A stretch of 64,000 bases of DNA, taken from contig OX453282.1 in NCBI GenBank assembly GCA_949710005.1, positions 459,501 to 523,500 on the forward strand, in the 5' to 3' direction. This stretch comes from Ricordea florida (lineage: Eukaryota > Cnidaria > Anthozoa > Corallimorpharia > Ricordeidae). The position numbers and the translations under genes are program-made. This document shows positions 1-12,800 of this stretch, piece by piece. Position 1 is the first letter of the stretch, and each line of letters starts with the position of its first letter. The notes under the pieces were generated by a model. The model ran no database searches. It saw only the letters and a list, made by a program, of their open reading frames with translations, and was not told where the DNA came from.

Positions 1-1500
1 GAAATGGGATCTACCGCTGATCAAGCTGGAATGCTGTAGCTTAACGTTTTCAATATTCTTAACACATTGCAAATCCTATGGAGTTTTGGAGGCCTACCCC
101 ACGAACACAGAAAGAAGACCCGCTTTCTTGGTCCGTTGCTTGATGCAGGAAAAACTTTGACAAGCATCAAGTACAGGATAATCCCTTCTGTCGCCATCCA
201 ACAAAAGACGACCAGAAACAGATAATGAAGACTGACAGCAATGATAAAACAACCAGGCTAGTGAAAGACAAGATTAAAACCAGAAAAGTATAAAAAAATC
301 AGTCTACAGTGAGAAAGACATAGAACCGAACAAGTTCTTGAAACAACCAACTTTAACGAAAAACAAGATCAAGCCAGATTAGTTGAACAGCTTACAAACT
401 CTCATGATCTAAACTGCGTCATTCCTGCTCTGATTTGGTCACTCATTCTTTACCGCCAAATGCACTATGCACCAGTCAAAGTAAATGTCCGAACAGGAGA
501 AATAAATTAACATAAAAATAGGAGCATCGGCATATACTTTCAGTGGTAGGCGGGGACAAGCGAGGATATTGGAATGAAAATATTTTCCTGGCGGTTCGAG
601 TTCTTTTGTTCAGGTCCCCGCCTTTTCCCGAGTTGGGGGGGATAATTTACTTTGACTGGTGCATTTTACCTGCTGTGATGTTTTTAGAAATCGCATAAGG
701 AGCTGCTTAATCTGTATTCTTAATTACCCCTCAGAATCTTCGTTGGGAAAGCTGGTATTCGACACTGCAGTGTTCTATTACAATTCTAAACCATCGCGAG
801 GAATTGTAGTATTTTGAGCACTTTTCTCAGTGTGAGATAGGTGATAAGACATTGTCTCTCGTATTACCATAAGATAATACCTGATGGTCTGTCCTATCAA
901 TGCCAACCACAAAGAGCAATTCAGCCAGCATCAGAGAAAACACCAGATTGATGTGTGCAAAGTTACGGTTGGATCTTAAGAACCTTGGAGAAAAGGAGTC
1001 ACAAAGGTTATTAAGGGGTTTTCGTTTTACGCCTTAAGTGAATGGTAATTGCGTCAAAATGCGTTACATAGCTTTAACACCTGAAGAATAAGGACAACCT
1101 TACATAGGCCACACAGGCAGGTCAGGCAGGCCAGGCAGGCCAGGCACGCCAGGCAGGCCAGGCAGGCCAGGCAGGCCAGGCAGGCCAGGCACGCCAGGCA
1201 GGCCAGGCAGCCCAGGCAGGCCAGGCAGCCCAGGCACGCCAGGCACGCCAGGCAGGCTAGCGTCGATAGAAAGTTACCCTGTGGATGTGATCAGGCGTTT
1301 TGGCAAAAGAAATAGGATTAGGCTTTGTTGTTGAAAAGGGTTATATACACGATTAATCTTCTCCCAGCTTAAGCTTATCTTGCCTGGCAGAGAATATTAT
1401 AAGCCATTAAAGGACCTGGGGACATTACCCTCGACAAGGTGGAATATATATCTAGATGCCATGATAAACTATGTTCTTTGTATGTAAGTTCGATCACAAG
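1..1500. other. Intronic sequence left of TM1 exon
   Basis: No coding exon was recognised on either strand. The stretch is taken as aGPCR-A intron. It contains the 9-bp minisatellite at 1108-1257 and otherwise unremarkable AT-rich sequence. Confidence 0.5.
1108..1257. repeat. 9-bp GC-rich minisatellite
   Basis: About 16 copies of a unit close to GCCAGGCAG run head to tail, with CAC variants in some units. It stands out as a GC-rich island in AT-rich intron sequence. Confidence 0.9.
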
Positions 1501-1522
1501 TTAGAAGAAACCTGGTACTTAC

Positions 1523-1620
1523 GCGAAGGAAGCAAATGTCACAAGAGCCAAGAAAAGGGCGATCAATGAGATTGAGATTCCCACATAAGTGATAAGACTG
1601 AGTGCAGCTACATGGCTCTC
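1523..1620 (-). other. aGPCR-A transmembrane helix 1 exon
   Basis: The 98-nt exon reads [20 protein letters not shown] and continues LVTFASFA before a GTAAGT donor. It matches TM1 of family B2 receptors (A-L-S-x-I-T-Y-x-G). The next exons (TM2 onward) are not seen in bases 1-1500. Confidence 0.85.
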
Positions 1621-4600
1621 CTGTCATAAATATTGATTTGAAACCACAAAATCAATATTTTAATTATAATAAATAATTAATATCTTAAAAGTAGAAGAGC
1701 GTCCGAACTAGTAATCGGGAGGTCGTAAGTTCTACTCCTGCTGGGAGAAATCTGATTTGCTTTTTCTGAATTTGCCTGAGACAATGCCGAAAAAGACATC
1801 TTTCACAATATGTTAATAGTTATTATTTTATCACCGCTAACCGCTTAATAGGTATTTACTCATATATCAAGCACTTTCATTATGTACAATTCTAATTCGT
1901 CTCGCACATTGTGTATTCCTCTGATGTAAATCGAAGGCACAACTAAAATAAAAACAGGAGCTCATCACTTGGAGCGTTCCTCTCTCCTTTTACCTTTTGG
2001 ATCGGGCGTTTTGACAGACCTATTGTTGTTATTTTTAGAAACACGTTGGCCTTGGAACTTCGGCTCATAACAGCTTCCATTGGTTTGTGATACTGCTTCA
2101 AATAATTGCAAACAGAAAGACCACTAAATTCCTTGCAGTGGGCGATGACATGTGCGATTGCTGAAAGGCATTGTGGGATTGCAAACTGATTGTACTGTGA
2201 AATAATACTGTGAAAAGGTAACTACGGAAAAATGAAATATGGAGGAGAGTTCTCTATTATGCACAGCTTACTTGGCAGTTGTATTGCTTTTGCCAACATG
2301 TGCGAACCTCGGCGAACACACCATCATTTCGTGCGAAAAGCGTTTCTAAAAATAACTAGGTCTGAGGAACGCTCCTCGTGGTGGGCTCCTGATAAAAAAA
2401 ATGAATGAATTCTCTGCACCAGAAAGTGGCATGCTTTTGCTAATAAGACAATTTTGGTGGATAAGATTTCCTTTTCATGATAATCACTGCCGCTTCGATT
2501 TAAGTAACTGGTTCGATTAAAGATCGAAAAAGACGTCACCTGAACATGATAGGAGGTTGGGGTGTACTGCATCAGAACAGTAAAACTCGTCAAATGGTAA
2601 CAGTGACACACTGTATGGGACGAATTGGTGTAGCTTACATGACAGCCCTCAGCAGACCACGAGCCTACCTCCCTAGAATGAAATCACATTGTTTGGAATT
2701 TGTGAAAGAACTTTTCAGTTTTATAAGCTTAGAGATTTCAGGATAATAAGTTGACATTAGCAGGTTTATTTAGGCAGCAAGCGTTTTTGTGCGGAAACAA
2801 TAACACGTGGCTCAAACTGAAAAGAATACAGAATTATGAGTTTGAGATGGACCTAAGTTATGGAGATTACAATTAAACGATTGTTGCTTACCCAGTATCA
2901 TTCCAAAATACACACGAGGGCTGCAGCTGCGAATCAGTCTGACATTTAATAAAACAAATGTTCATGCCGTCAATTGATTTTAACAATGTACACATTGAAA
3001 ACTGTAAAGTAAAAGTATGAAAGAAACTTCAATAACTTGTCACCTTGTTCCTGATGAACGTAATTATCACTGGTTCATGGAAGTGCCCCGATATTTTAGG
3101 GTTGATTGACAGCGACATAACGTCAGCATCTGCCAGTGTGTTTATGTCTTTTTCGCGATTGACATTTTGTCCCCTCCCTTGCGATCCTGCAGAGCTGCAA
3201 AATATGAAAACAAACTTGAAACGGAAAGGAAAACTTTATTTCACAGAGTCAAGGGATTGTGAATTTTCATACCTTGATGATGACTGTGTCAGAAGCTGCC
3301 CAATATTTTTGATGTACATGAAAGCAATATGACTGAATAACGCTGAAAAAAAGGGAGGTTAAATCCTGAAATTCTCAGCCATACTCAGCTACAACAGAAA
3401 AAGTAATACTTAACAATTAACATTGCACGGTTGCGCATACACAGCCCCAAATGTTACTGTGCTTCATTTCATTTGATAACTTCAATTCAAACAATGCTTT
3501 AGATAACGTGTCATTACCGTAAAATGAAAACATCCCAGAAGCCTACCCGCTGATTGGTTCCGCCACATTTCTGATGACGGCATTGTTATGCTGTTCCCGC
3601 TGGCTAGCGATCTCCCAGTGACGTCTCTAGGGAAGTGTAGAGCAATGGGTAACACACTGTCTCTTTTAAATGACTGTACGTTTAGAACTGAAAATCAAGT
3701 GAGCAAGGATAGTGAGGTAGAAGCATGCGTGAATTTATCACAATGAGCTTTAATTGCACCTACCGACATTGGGGGTTTCCATGACAACTGGTTTTTTGCT
3801 GTTTGAAACTGTGGCTGTCGTCAGCGATAGACTTTCCAACGAACTGAGAAGCTTCATGGCGCCAGTTGAGCTGGATTCCTTTGATTATAGAAAAGAGAGG
3901 GATATGTACTTTACTTTTCACAACTCATGACGATACGACCTGGTCTGGGTCTAAGCACATATATTCCGATAACTATTGCGGAACAAATACGATTCATTTT
4001 ATTTTATTCAGGCTTTTCATGCAAAAAGTAAAAGATTTTAAAAATTACTTAAGAGTGAGTAATAACTAAATTATAAAAATGCTATATTAAACCATGATAA
4101 AAACTAAAGACGAATTTCTCACCTCTGATGAATCATGCCAAACTTTCATCACTTTTCCATCAAGAAGATTGCTGGCAACTTGAACACACTCCTTCAGCAA
4201 GTACAAAGAAAAAAAGACAGAAAAGAGAATTTTATTCACATTGCTGTAGAAGGCATCTGTCTCTCCATTTAGAAAATTGTGATGCTTAATCCTCCAAGAG
4301 ACCTCACGTATAAAAAAGAATTTTAACAAGAACGGCTACATTATATTTTTAGCTATTAAAATCAAAAGCAAAATACTGGCAGAATGAGCAATGTAGACCA
4401 TTGTTCACATCCTTTTCATTTTGATTTGTAGCAAGACGCTGCAGATTTGTTATTTGTCATTGTTACCTCCATAATTTTCTTCACTTTACTTTCATTCATG
4501 GTCCCATTTTTTCCAGCTTCCTGACCTAGGGAATCCAGAATGTCTATGGCGGTATGCAAGTTGCCAAAGGAGAGTCGCTCATCACGTGACGCATTTGTGA

Positions 4601-6752
4601 TTGTCCTCAGACTACTGGCCACTGAAACTGCGGCCTCGGCGTCAATCCCTTGTAACGTCACCTGAAAAATCAAAATCAGTTCAGCAGATCTGAATATCAA
4701 TTCAATCGAAAAATACAGCTTGGTAGATGAGTGGAACACCTAAAATAACAATAACAGCGGCGAAAAAAAAAAACACACACAAACGCAGAAAAAGACACGC
4801 GCGTTCGTACAAAACTGGTTTCAAGTACGGCACGCAAAAGAGACAGAAAATAATGAGTAACAGTATTCACTGCACGATGCTTTACTGTCTTGAAATATAA
4901 TGGAAATGTTTTGGAACGGAAACTAAATATATTTTCTATTGTTTTTATTACCTTAGTTTTGAGTTCCAAAAAGGGTTTGGATACACAGTCTGCAAGGTCA
5001 GGTTTCTGCCATATTGCTCTTCCTCTTACCTCAAAACATTTTCGTCTCGCAGCTCCTAGGGAAAAAATAATCATATTGCTTAGGTTGTACTTGACTTCAT
5101 GAATTAAGGCAAACATTTGCTTCGCTAATCTAAATAGCGAGTAAATTCCTTTGTTATGACAAGAGACTTAAAAGGAACTTGTTCGTCTAACGCGCAGCAC
5201 TTTAAGAGATAAATTAAATTGCATGTGTTTAAGATTACTCGACGACAATCCTTCACCATGTCCCTAGTGTCTCTCCCTTTTCAGTGCCATCACCATCTAA
5301 TGACACAATCATATAGAGCGTATGCACATGGCGTCACGGCAGCCATGTTGGTGTCCCCAAACAAAGAAAAGGCGGCCATGTTGGTGTCCCAAACTGATCC
5401 TCCAGGAATTAAATTCTATTCTTATGCAAACCGTCTTCTTTTGTTTCCGTTAAAAACATAGCCGCTGATCAAGGGAGTGAACAGGTTCTATAAACTGAGT
5501 GAAATGTTTTGAACTACAGACAGTCAACCTCAAGCTGCTCAAACTGAGCCAGTATTCCACGTCACTCACCTGTGTATCCAACTGGGCACAGACTCTTTGC
5601 AGTATAGCCTTTGTAGGTTTGTGCCCAGGAAATGTTCTTATAAAGCTCTGTCTTGCAAAAATCATCCAGCGACGTAGTCTGAACAGCTGTTTGACGGGAC
5701 AAACAAAACAGCGCAGAGTATTTTATTTCAGCAAAGAAATGCATCACTAATTGACCACAGTGACCCCACCTTCACAACTGTATCCATCACCAATCAGGCC
5801 AGACATGCACCTGCATTCATACGAGCCAGCAGTGTTCGAGCATAACGCAAGCGCACTGCAGATATGTTGACCAGTTTTACATTCATCAAGATCTGAAGTA
5901 ACAATAAAAATATCGATAAAATATTTAAAGGAAAAAAAACAGCAGGCGAAAATTAAAGTCAGAGATAAGTTGGTATATTGATCAGAATTTCAACAGAAGT
6001 TTCGATTTAAAGTTGAATTCAATCCTAAATACAATTTCGTCTTAGAAACCAAAGCTGTGTTAACGTACCAAGGGTCTTTACTTGATCTTGTGTAGTTTGC
6101 CACGGCCCTGAGTATAAAGTATTCTTGCCTCGAACCCTTATCTTGTACGAGGTCCATTGATGAAGCCCCGTTATACTGAGAGAGTTGTTTTCCGTTGAGA
6201 ACATTCTGCATTCTGACACCGAACAGGACTGAACATCATATGACGCCACTTCCTCTCGCTTGTCCATAGGCGGCCACGTAACCCTGACAGTGTTCCAGCT
6301 GAGGGGACTTGTGTGAATAGATCTTGGAGATTCTTATTTAGAAGATAAATATAGCAAGATAAAATTATTAGCATAAATAGGTACGTACCCACTCAAGGAG
6401 ATCAGTGGATCTACTGTAAATACACAATTAGGAACTATTATCATTAATGCATTATGAACCTGCACGAATTTTTCTTCTAAGATTACGAAATATGTAACCT
6501 TTGTGTCTTCATTTTATCTGTGGACGCAATTCCACAACATGTCAGTTCTCTTCTGCGAGACACATCTAGACTTCAATTTGGTGCAATTCTATATCTTTCA
6601 AAGAAACTTTAACGACGGCTTAATGTATTTTATGTGTTCATTAATTTAATGTGAAGCTGTTCAACATTTTCAAAGTAATTTTAGTTGCGTCTTGATGAAA
6701 TTAAAAGTTAATTAACTCTTTCTTTGCTATGAATGACGTTTGTGTCCCTGTT

Positions 6753-6808
<56 letters not shown>

Positions 6809-9800
6809 ATGTCGCATATAGTTCTCATTCTAGAGTTCAGAGCGCTTTACACTATATACAGAATAAAAGTGAATAATTAAAATAATTTAGAAAAAATATA
6901 CTTGACTCGTTAATAAAAGGCTTCGTTGAATAGGTGCGTCTTGAGTCTGGATTTGAATGTTGCTAACAATGGTGACTGACGCATTGCATCTGGAAGTTTG
7001 TTCCACATATGTGGCGCAACATAGCTAAACGACCTGCCTCTATAAGCCTTAAGTTTATAACTAGGGACTTGTGAGAGCTTTTTGCCAGATGAACGTAAGG
7101 CTCTAGCTGGTGTATACTGTACTAAGAAATAGGATATGTATTGAGGAGCTTTAGCATTCAAGGCCTTACAAGTAAGTAGTTGTATCTTAAAGGATATGCG
7201 CTGATTTATAGGTAGCCAGTGAAGGTCTATTGAGACCGGTGTAATTCTGTCATATTTGCGAATATGGGAAACTAGACGCGCGGCGGCATTTTGCAAACGC
7301 TGAAGCTTTTCTAATGAGTATTGCGGCAGTCCAATTAGCAGTGAATTACAGTTATCTAGTTTAGATGTGATAAATGCATGAACTAATGTCTCGGTGGATA
7401 TAGCTAATTAGTTAGCCTCAAGCCCTCTGGCAAAGAAGGCCTGTTTCGTGGATATAAAGATGAACGATTTTACTCGTAGACAGCATTCACCTTTGACATG
7501 TGGCACTTTCTTTGTTCTTGTTGTCTTGTAATGAGGCAGTGGACCACTTCCTGCCAATGTATAAGAATCCACTGATACTGCATAAGCAGTGTCTGCCTTC
7601 AGCCCAGCAACCAAGTATTTTTCTTGATCACGAACAGTTATTTCTTTTAGGACTCCACCTCCTTCCACCACAAGCTGCAATAATACAGAAAGAACAACTG
7701 GCGTGACCTTTTTCCATAAACATGATGATTCTGCTGGTTTCAAGCAATTTTTTTTACAGAATAAAAAGAGCAGCTCAAAATATGCTATAATGCCGATTTT
7801 CTTTAGTATATCGTTTAAACTGGTGTTGTTACAGTTGAAAGAATTTATAAGGATTTGTATGGGAAAAGGACGCTTTTCCACCTAGTCATGCTTCAATGAT
7901 TTTCATACAAATCCTTGTATTTTTCTAAACGTACTCTAATAGTACTCTAATTTGTTATTATCATTTATCATCTTAAGAAGCTGCTACTAAAAACCAAATT
8001 AATGTGTCAAAAAAGTTTGTTTCTTTCTCACTTTGTAACCTTGAAGAATTCCGTTAATCTGAGCCGGGGGGGACCAGCGCACGAAGAGAGAACTGGAGCT
8101 TACTGGAGTGATCCGCAAATTTAGAATCTTCGTGGGAACTAGAAAGAAAAGGTAATGAGTAATTCCAACAGTAAAAATGTTTTATAATTCAATAATATAC
8201 GAAATAATGAAAAATTTATTGTATTCTTTATCTCTGATGAAGATGGCCACCGAAAATTCAGTTAAGGAAAATAGATCGAGTAAAACCGAAAAGAGAAAAA
8301 ATGTGACCATTACCGTCTTTGACATCGACCCCCTACAATATGTTACAAAAATATAAAACATACGACACTAAAAAATAACACATAGAAAAAAGAATGTTGA
8401 GAAAGGGAAACCTATGGCGGCCGATACATACTAAGCTTATTTACATAATATTCATTGATAAGTTTCTTGAATTGATGAATTGAGTTGATTGAGCTATTCT
8501 TAAATATGAGAATATGAGTTTGAAAAATATGCCTGGCGGTGGGAAGTGTTTAGACGGAAATTACCGTCGCCCAAGAGTACATAATATTTTCAAGAATATA
8601 AAAATGTCTAACCTCCTTCCTTCGTTTGGCAGTGAAAACTACCCACGCGCTTTGCACCCTCGCTGGTTTTTGCCCAGAGACGAACTTTGTATGTAGAGAA
8701 TGACTCTATCAAAAATATGTCAGTCAAATATGTCAGTCAGATTTGTTTACCAATATGATATACATACAGTCTGCTATGTTAACTATTCACAGTTACATAA
8801 CCCACGCGGTCCATTTTTTATACATACAAGATTTACATTTTACAATCTGCTTCTTCCACTGAATAGTTGAATTATAAACAGATTATGATAACGCATTTTA
8901 TAAATAATTGGGTAGAGGTAGGCTAAAACACACATACAAGAAAAAAAAAAAAAGGAAAAACTATAGACACTAGCACATTTTCTTTGACAGAAAATTATTC
9001 AGGAAGCAAAAACTTAATCAGAATTAAAAATATTAACGAAAAACAACGGAAGATCAATTCGCAACTCTGGGTTAGAAGAAATGCTTAAATCTTTATTCTT
9101 AAGGTATTTTCTAAAACATTTTATGTTTAGTCTAGTTTTCCACCTTGAGTATATCGAGAACTTCAAAATTGAGGCACGCACCAAATTCGGTCAAACTCTT
9201 ACCCAGTTCTTTAACCAAGAAATGGGTTTGGTTGTTGTCCAGATCTCTATCGGCCAGTTGTTCTCTCTTATTCCATTTGGTTCTCCAAACTCCCAGTGTG
9301 AAACCTTTACTTTCCGGAATAAAGCTTTCCTCAATCTGACTCCACGTTATATTTAAACTATCGACTGTTGTTATACAACTAATTTTTGACAGCTTATCTG
9401 TTGGGAAAAGCATATTAACATGACGTTAAAGCTGTAGACCGATGATGATGATGACGATGATGATAATAGTGGCGCAGGTGACGTCAAAATATATAAATTT
9501 GTCTTTCTTGAGCATGCTTTCCATAATTTCTCATTTCTAGGTAAACGTTGTTATGCGGTTTTGAAAGTCTAGCAAGAAAGGTGACACCTAACTACAAAAA
9601 CTTTGCGTTTTACATCAAACATCCTTTACTTACTTAACTGAATTTGGAACAATCTCTTTGCATCTTTCTGGTTTAATTCCCTACTCCACGTCATAACTTC
9701 ATCATACTTTCCTCCGCTTTCCAAGTATAAAAAACTCTCTCGTGGGTATTCGGAGAACAAGGCACGCAGCTTGACAAGGTTGTACAGTGTCTGATAAACT

Positions 9801-12800
9801 TTCTCCGCGGTAGAAGTGGAATTCGCAAGTACTCCATTTTTGTAGACTCGCAGGAGGTTCTTGCTATTCCATGTTATCATCATAAAATACCATTCATTTT
9901 GAGGTACGCTAAGGGAGACCCTACGACTGACCCTACCACTGATTAACTCCACAATGATCTTTCCTTGGTCCAGAAGCGACCCCGCTTGGTACAAAAATAT
10001 CCCGTGTATAACGCTTCCATTGTTTGAGGTTCCCAAGAATATTTGAGAGAGATTAGCGGACTGCTCAATGTTTAACCAAAAGGACACTGTGAACCCAGAG
10101 GTACACGTAGTTCGTTTTGCTAGGCAAGGGTCATGGAAGCCACCTAGAATTATACAGGAAGAGCCCGCGAACCTAAGGTGATCAGAGGTGTTCAGTGGAT
10201 TGATTCCAATAATGGACACTGATTCTCCGGTTACGGTGTCCTTATATGGAAAACCTCCATCAAAGGGCCAATGATGGGTCATGGAGGTGTAGATATCTTT
10301 GAAGAAAAAAAGGGGGAGGAAGAAAACAGAAGCCAAAAGGTCAGTACTGTCAAAAAATAATGGTATCGTAATATGTATCATTCGCAAGGGCTGCAATTAA
10401 AATAAAACGCTATCTGTCATCTAAAAAGATACGATTTAAGGTTTAATGTCTAAAGAAACTGGTTCCGCGTCGGTGAGGAGCTGAAGCACAAAATCTGGTA
10501 TTATAGAGTGAGTTATGGTACCATTTGATGATGTCATCCATTGTGTAACAAGCATCCTACGCCAGAAGACAAATCGGCAAAACCGAAAGGCGATTACACG
10601 ATTAGACGAGCGTTTTCGCTCGGAAATTCTGAAAGGCTGAAGTCGCGACGAAAACGCATCCGTTTTGGTACGCGATACTGAAACCTGCCTGGCTATTCTG
10701 CACTACACAAGGCGATCTCCAGCATTTCCCTAAATCACAAAGAAAACCGTTAAAACCTAGAACAGAGATTTAACTTGTTATAATTATCTTAACTTTTCAC
10801 GGCGAACGCTGCCCACTCATTTCCTTTACTCTTAATCATGCGTTACTATGGCTCCACGAATGAAATACTATAAAGTCTCTCGTATATAAACTGCACTCAA
10901 CCAGGACTCCTGACTCAACCTACTCAGTATTGCCGCATGCTTGGCCCTCAAAATATTCAGTTAGCCATGGTAACCCGAGTTTTTTTTATACAAAAATAAC
11001 AGTAATAATAAAAAAACACACTAAATATGTTTGGGGCGCGCTTCACGGACATCTGATTACAAGAGCCCTTTTACCTTTTCACACAGTATCCATAAATAAA
11101 CGCCCTGGATTAGTATGGGCGTTGGAATAGTTACATTAAAACAGTTTCATTATATATTATTGAATAAGTCTGAAGCTTAAATTAAATGGTTTTGTTCATA
11201 CAGCCATCTCTGTTATGTTTAGTCGACACTTCATCTATAGACATTGTCCACTGGAGTCAGTAAAGCGATAAATGTTATAAGGGACGGACCATTAGAAAAG
11301 TGATGGGGGGGGGGGGAGGGGGTGGGGAAAAAAACAAAAAAAAATTCATGCAAGGGAAAATGCCAAGAAAAAAATTCATGCAAGGAAGAAGGTAAAAAAA
11401 ATTCGTGCAGAAGGAAGGTCCAATTGTGACTTTTTCACACGTAGTAAAAACATTCGTGCAGAGGGGTTCACCTGAAAAAAAATTCCTGCACAAGTAGTGA
11501 GCGAAAAAAAAAATTCGTGCCAGCTGAAAATTCCCCACCCCCCCCCCCCAATCACTTTTCTAATGGTGCGTCCCTAAGGTTAGTTCTTTTTTTCGTTTTG
11601 AAAGTGCGGTACTAATAACTGCTAGATAAGGTTATTTGGCAAAGACGAACTTAGGCTACGAAAATGGTACAAATCTACAAAACACGACAAACGATGTGTT
11701 GTCGCTGCAGATAGCACTGAATCCCCTGTAAAATTTAATTAAGTCCGGGCTGTAGGAAAACGACACGAGACTGCGACATTCAGTGCCGATATTTCATTCG
11801 CAACTGAAACTGTTTGCTTTTGGACAGATGTGTAATAAGTGGAAAAATTCAATATGGCTTAAAATAAGAACACATTGCTCAAGGGTGTATTGACACCTCT
11901 GTGCTTCAGTTGCCTCGTCACTTTTTCATCTTACTTATTTTCTCACTTTTGCTGCTTTCATTCACGTGTTGACTTTGTTTAATTACGTTTGTTTATTCCC
12001 CAAAAGTGTACAAAATGCATTAGTCAATTTCGTGGTAGCAATGAAGGAATTTTTTTTTTTCTTATAAGATCATAGTACGAGAAGATTTAAAAGAAAAATA
12101 AAACGATTTTTACGATTCATTTCCGATCTGCTTTGGCCCAGATTCACTTAAAAAACAACTTGATTTGACTGAACTGAAGTTGTCGTATACTCCAAAGCTT
12201 GAAACGCGAAACAATGCAATATCAGCTAGCTTTCACAATAAACTAATGCTTACTGCATTACTGATGGAGGTGAATGTGACACGATCCTTTGAAATAATAA
12301 TTTTACGAATTTTGCGTATACCGCAAAACCATGCGGTTTAATTAGCAAGAGAAGAATTCAGAATTCCAATAATCATTGTCCAAGGGATTTCTAGTTTATC
12401 ACAGTTGTCTAAAAGCAATAAGTAATTTTAGGAGCGGTTTCCTAGCCAAGAAGACGGGGCCTTGTAGTTTTAACCCTGTTTGGGCGAGTTGTGGCATAAA
12501 CAGGGGCTAATCAAACCCAAGACAAGACGTTTGAAACTTCTTTCGCAGAAATAATAGGATTGACCAGTCCCCGGGATTTTTATCAAGAAACGGCACAAAA
12601 ATTAAAAAATAATAAGAATTTTGAAAAATTACGTACAGAAATACTTAACAGGAACACCTTACAGAAATACCTTAAAGTTACTCCGATAAGGGAGAGTAGG
12701 ATTTCCTTTTTTCAAGTTTACCTGACGTTTAACAAATATTTTTGGCTCAAAATATATCATCTTCATTATTTCACCTTCCTCAATTGAAAAACGAAATTCT

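Noticed and set aside
4697..5116. A 139-codon frame as a separate gene
   Set aside because: It contains the HRM exon 4952-5055 of aGPCR-A flanked by intron read-through; splice sites and phases assign it to the receptor.
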